Source of the DNA: DAIOGN01 sp036745245
GTDB taxonomy: Bacteria > Zixibacteria > MSB-5A5 > JAUVRN01
Length of the DNA stretch: 34,285 nucleotides
Direction of reading: 5' to 3'
Assembly: GCA_036745245.1 (NCBI GenBank)
Contig: DAIOGN010000018.1
Coordinates: 1-34,285, forward strand
A model generated the notes under the pieces. It searched no databases, was not told the origin of the DNA, and saw nothing but the letters and a program-made list of their open reading frames with translations. The translations under genes and the position numbers were made by a program. Each line of letters opens with the position of its first letter. The first letter of the stretch is position 1. Below, piece by piece: positions 32,516-34,285 of this stretch.

Positions 32516-32543
32516 TCTGTTCTCGTTCCGTGCTGAAAGGGTC

Positions 32544-32572
32544 TTTACACTCACCGGATGTGGTGCTATTAT
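32544..32572 (+). promoter_or_regulatory. Strong sigma70-type promoter of the dockerin gene at 32614
   Basis: TTTACA (32544-32549), a 17-base spacer, then TATTAT (32567-32572). Both hexamers match five of six consensus positions. A start near 32579 gives a leader of about 35 bases before AGAGGA and the ATG. It is the best promoter in the window. Confidence 0.7.
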
Positions 32573-32613
32573 CAGGCACCGTCTCTGCCATCTCTGCCAT
32601 AGAGGAATTTGCC

Positions 32614-33450
32614 ATGAAAGCCCGACTTGTCCTCCTCACGGCCACCTGTGGCCTTTTGCTGTCTGCCTCCCACGCTCTGGCTCAAAACCCCATCCCCAAT
32701 CCCGGCTTCGAGACCTGGGCGTCGGGCAGCCCGGTGGGGTGGTACACCAGCAACGAGGGGCTCCCGGGATCGGTCACACAGACGGCCGACAAGCACGCGG
32801 GATCCTGGGCGGTGCGAGGCGATGTGGTGGAGATCTTCGAGGGCTTCAATGGCCAGCCCATGATCTTCACGGGCGAAGTGCAAGAAGGGTTCGTGACGAA
32901 CGTGCAGTGGACTACGCTAGAAGGGTTTTACAAATTCAACTCGGTGGGGGGCGATGTGCTTCTCTTCAGTGTGAGCTTTACTACAGCTGACACTGCGGGG
33001 GTGGGCGGCGGCGCCATGTTCCTTCCGCCTACGGGATCGTCGTACCAGCCGTTTACAGTGCCCATCTTCTGGTCGGGGCCCACTCTGCCCGACTCGGGCT
33101 TCATCTTCGCATTTATCAACGGTCCTTCCGGTCAGCTCCCTCACCTCGGTTCGTATTTCCAGTTCGACGATTTTTCGCTCTCAGAGGGAGCACCGCCCGT
33201 GTGTGCGGTGACCATGACCGGCGATGTCAACCTCACCGGCGATCGCACGCTCTCCGATATCGTCTACCTGGTCAATAACGTGCTCAAGGGCGGCCCCGCG
33301 CCTCAGCCCTGCCTGGCGGCCGGCGACGTGAACTGCGATAACAATGTGGCCACGTCCGACATCATTTACCTGGTGAATGCGGTCCTCAAGGCGGGCCCGG
33401 CACCGTGCGACGTGTGCACAATGATCCCTTCGCCCTGGAGTTGTCCGTAA
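32614..33450 (+). CDS. Secreted galactose-binding-like protein with C-terminal dockerin repeats
   Basis: 278 residues with a signal peptide to about 23 (SASHALAQ). The mature start, NPIPNPGFETWASGSPVGWY, is the signature 'N-PGFE-W' opening of carbohydrate-binding/galactose-binding-like jelly rolls (also seen in PCMD-type domains). The domain runs to about 195 and ends FQFDDFSLSE, the usual 'DDFSL' closing strand. Residues 203-270 are a dockerin-like pair (GDVNLTGDRTLSDIVYLVNN, GDVNCDNNVATSDIIYLVNA). No catalytic domain: a binding module plus an attachment module. The ATG at 32614 has AGAGGA upstream and a strong promoter. It converges on the DA1-like gene, with four bases between the stops. 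Confidence 0.85.
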   Translation: MKARLVLLTATCGLLLSASHALAQNPIPNPGFETWASGSPVGWYTSNEGLPGSVTQTADKHAGSWAVRGDVVEIFEGFNGQPMIFTGEVQEGFVTNVQWTTLEGFYKFNSVGGDVLLFSVSFTTADTAGVGGGAMFLPPTGSSYQPFTVPIFWSGPTLPDSGFIFAFINGPSGQLPHLGSYFQFDDFSLSEGAPPVCAVTMTGDVNLTGDRTLSDIVYLVNNVLKGGPAPQPCLAAGDVNCDNNVATSDIIYLVNAVLKAGPAPCDVCTMIPSPWSCP

Positions 33451-33454
33451 ATCA

Positions 33455-34285
33455 CTAGCGGTCGGGGGTGCGCGTCGCCCGGAGCCAGGGCGGCGTGGAG
33501 TGGGTGCGCAGATAATCGAGCCAGGCGGCGGCTCCCACGCGGCGAATGTAATCACGCACCGACCTGAATCCCACGCCGTACACCAGGTCGTCGCTTTTTT
33601 CCTGAGCTTCGTCGAGAAATTCCACGTACGGATCCTTCAGGCCCGACAGCACAAGCCGCCCCGCGTATTCGCAGCTTCCTTCGCACAAGGTGGGATCCAT
33701 GTCCAGGGGCGCGTGGGTGAACAGCCACACGTGCATGAACTCGTGCGCCAGCACCGATCGCAGGATCACGCGCGGCATCCTGGAGAGCACGTAGATGCGG
33801 ATGCGTTCCGACTTCCAGAGACCGAAGAACGAGACCGTCTGCTTGAAATCGGTGTAGGCCCAGGCCTCCTGCCCCAGCTCGGAATTGACGTCGAGCATGC
33901 GGGTCTTGTCGATGGTTACCAATTCCAGTTCCCGGTCGCTCGTAATGCCCCACGCGGCCAGCATCTGCTTCACGGAATCGAGCAGGAGTCGAACGTCGGC
34001 CGCTTCGGTGACGGCGTTGGACTCACAGACGCCGCACACATGCCGGCCGTCGTCGTACTGCACGCCGGGGCCCGTCAGCTGAGGAGCCACCAGCCGGTCG
34101 CAATACTCGCAGGAAGGGTACTCGCCCACATGAACGGCACACACCGTGTCGCCCCACGAGTTGAACATGTACTGCCCTGAGATTTCGGCACGGCACAGGC
34201 CGCAATACTGCGCGTAGTGATTGTTGTAGCAGCCTTCGTGAAGATTGCGGCCGTCAAACACGAGATAGGCACCGGTGATCTGCCG
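33455..34285 (-). CDS. LIM-type zinc finger / DA1-like metallopeptidase, 5' end outside window
   Basis: 276 residues visible, open to the right edge; the GTG near 34261 is not the real start because the zinc-finger repeat continues upstream of it. Residues 1-90 hold LIM-like treble-clef units: ITGAYLVFDGRNLHEGC, then YCGLCRAEISGQYMFN with CAVH, then CEYCDRLV and HVCGVC. Residues about 95-235 match the DA1 peptidase domain, with HEFMH (181-185) as gluzincin-type zinc motif and a following LCEGSCEY (E202) as probable third ligand. Plant DA1 is a ubiquitin-activated peptidase with LIM domains; bacterial homologues are uncharacterised. Probably cytoplasmic, but the unseen N-terminus could hold a leader. 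Confidence 0.82.
   Translation of the reverse strand, partial: RQITGAYLVFDGRNLHEGCYNNHYAQYCGLCRAEISGQYMFNSWGDTVCAVHVGEYPSCEYCDRLVAPQLTGPGVQYDDGRHVCGVCESNAVTEAADVRLLLDSVKQMLAAWGITSDRELELVTIDKTRMLDVNSELGQEAWAYTDFKQTVSFFGLWKSERIRIYVLSRMPRVILRSVLAHEFMHVWLFTHAPLDMDPTLCEGSCEYAGRLVLSGLKDPYVEFLDEAQEKSDDLVYGVGFRSVRDYIRRVGAAAWLDYLRTHSTPPWLRATRTPDR

Overview
GC-rich bacterial chromosome window from a draft assembly (one run of ten Ns at 12303-12312). Gene content is mostly housekeeping and cell envelope; I see no phage, integrase, insertion sequence, CRISPR array, tRNA or rRNA. The host is probably Gram-negative-like: it has an OmpA-type lipoprotein, lipoboxes and many exported proteins. Four secreted proteins end in paired dockerin-like repeats with a VTSADII...VNYVFKGG signature. 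I associate that signature with candidate phyla of the FCB group (Eisenbacteria, Zixibacteria and relatives). This placement is an inference; a ribosomal-protein or whole-genome phylogeny would be needed to fix it.

Layout. 1-1213 (-): exported cupin followed by a chorismate mutase/prephenate dehydrogenase fusion cut by the window edge. 1513-5167 (+): two adjacent M16 peptidase-family chains, one carrying the zinc motif and the other the R/Y pair, ending at a strong terminator. 5240-14919 (-): a compact block read in the order cyclic-2,3-diphosphoglycerate-synthetase-like GTPase, carbamate kinase, CCA/poly(A) nucleotidyltransferase, sucC, sucD, ndk, a broken larA-like gene, mdh, icd. Spacing is nearly zero, stops and starts are coupled, and several starts are GTG or TTG. 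It links TCA-cycle enzymes (succinyl-CoA synthetase, malate and isocitrate dehydrogenases) with nucleotide metabolism and tRNA maturation. SucD carries an unusual 51-residue basic tail.

15354-19431 (+): the least explained region. A small exported FN3-like protein is followed by four overlapping membrane-protein genes, two of them with the same TM-soluble-TM topology, and then a GNAT-like acyltransferase. This looks like an undescribed membrane complex and is my main candidate for a new system. 19487-22259 (-): a DUF1579-like exported protein, a pair of REP-like palindromes, rho with a disordered Q/R/N-rich N-terminus, and an overlapping methyltransferase.

22324-34285: envelope and surface region. 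It holds four dockerin-type proteins (a 98-residue solo dockerin, a 1072-residue BNR-like protein, a beta-helix protein and a galactose-binding-like protein). It also holds an OmpA/glycine-zipper lipoprotein with a DUF4136 lipoprotein, a CGNR zinc-finger regulator divergent from the beta-helix gene with an operator-like dyad between them, a DUF4153 membrane protein, two small proteins of unknown function, and a LIM/DA1-like metallopeptidase cut by the right edge.
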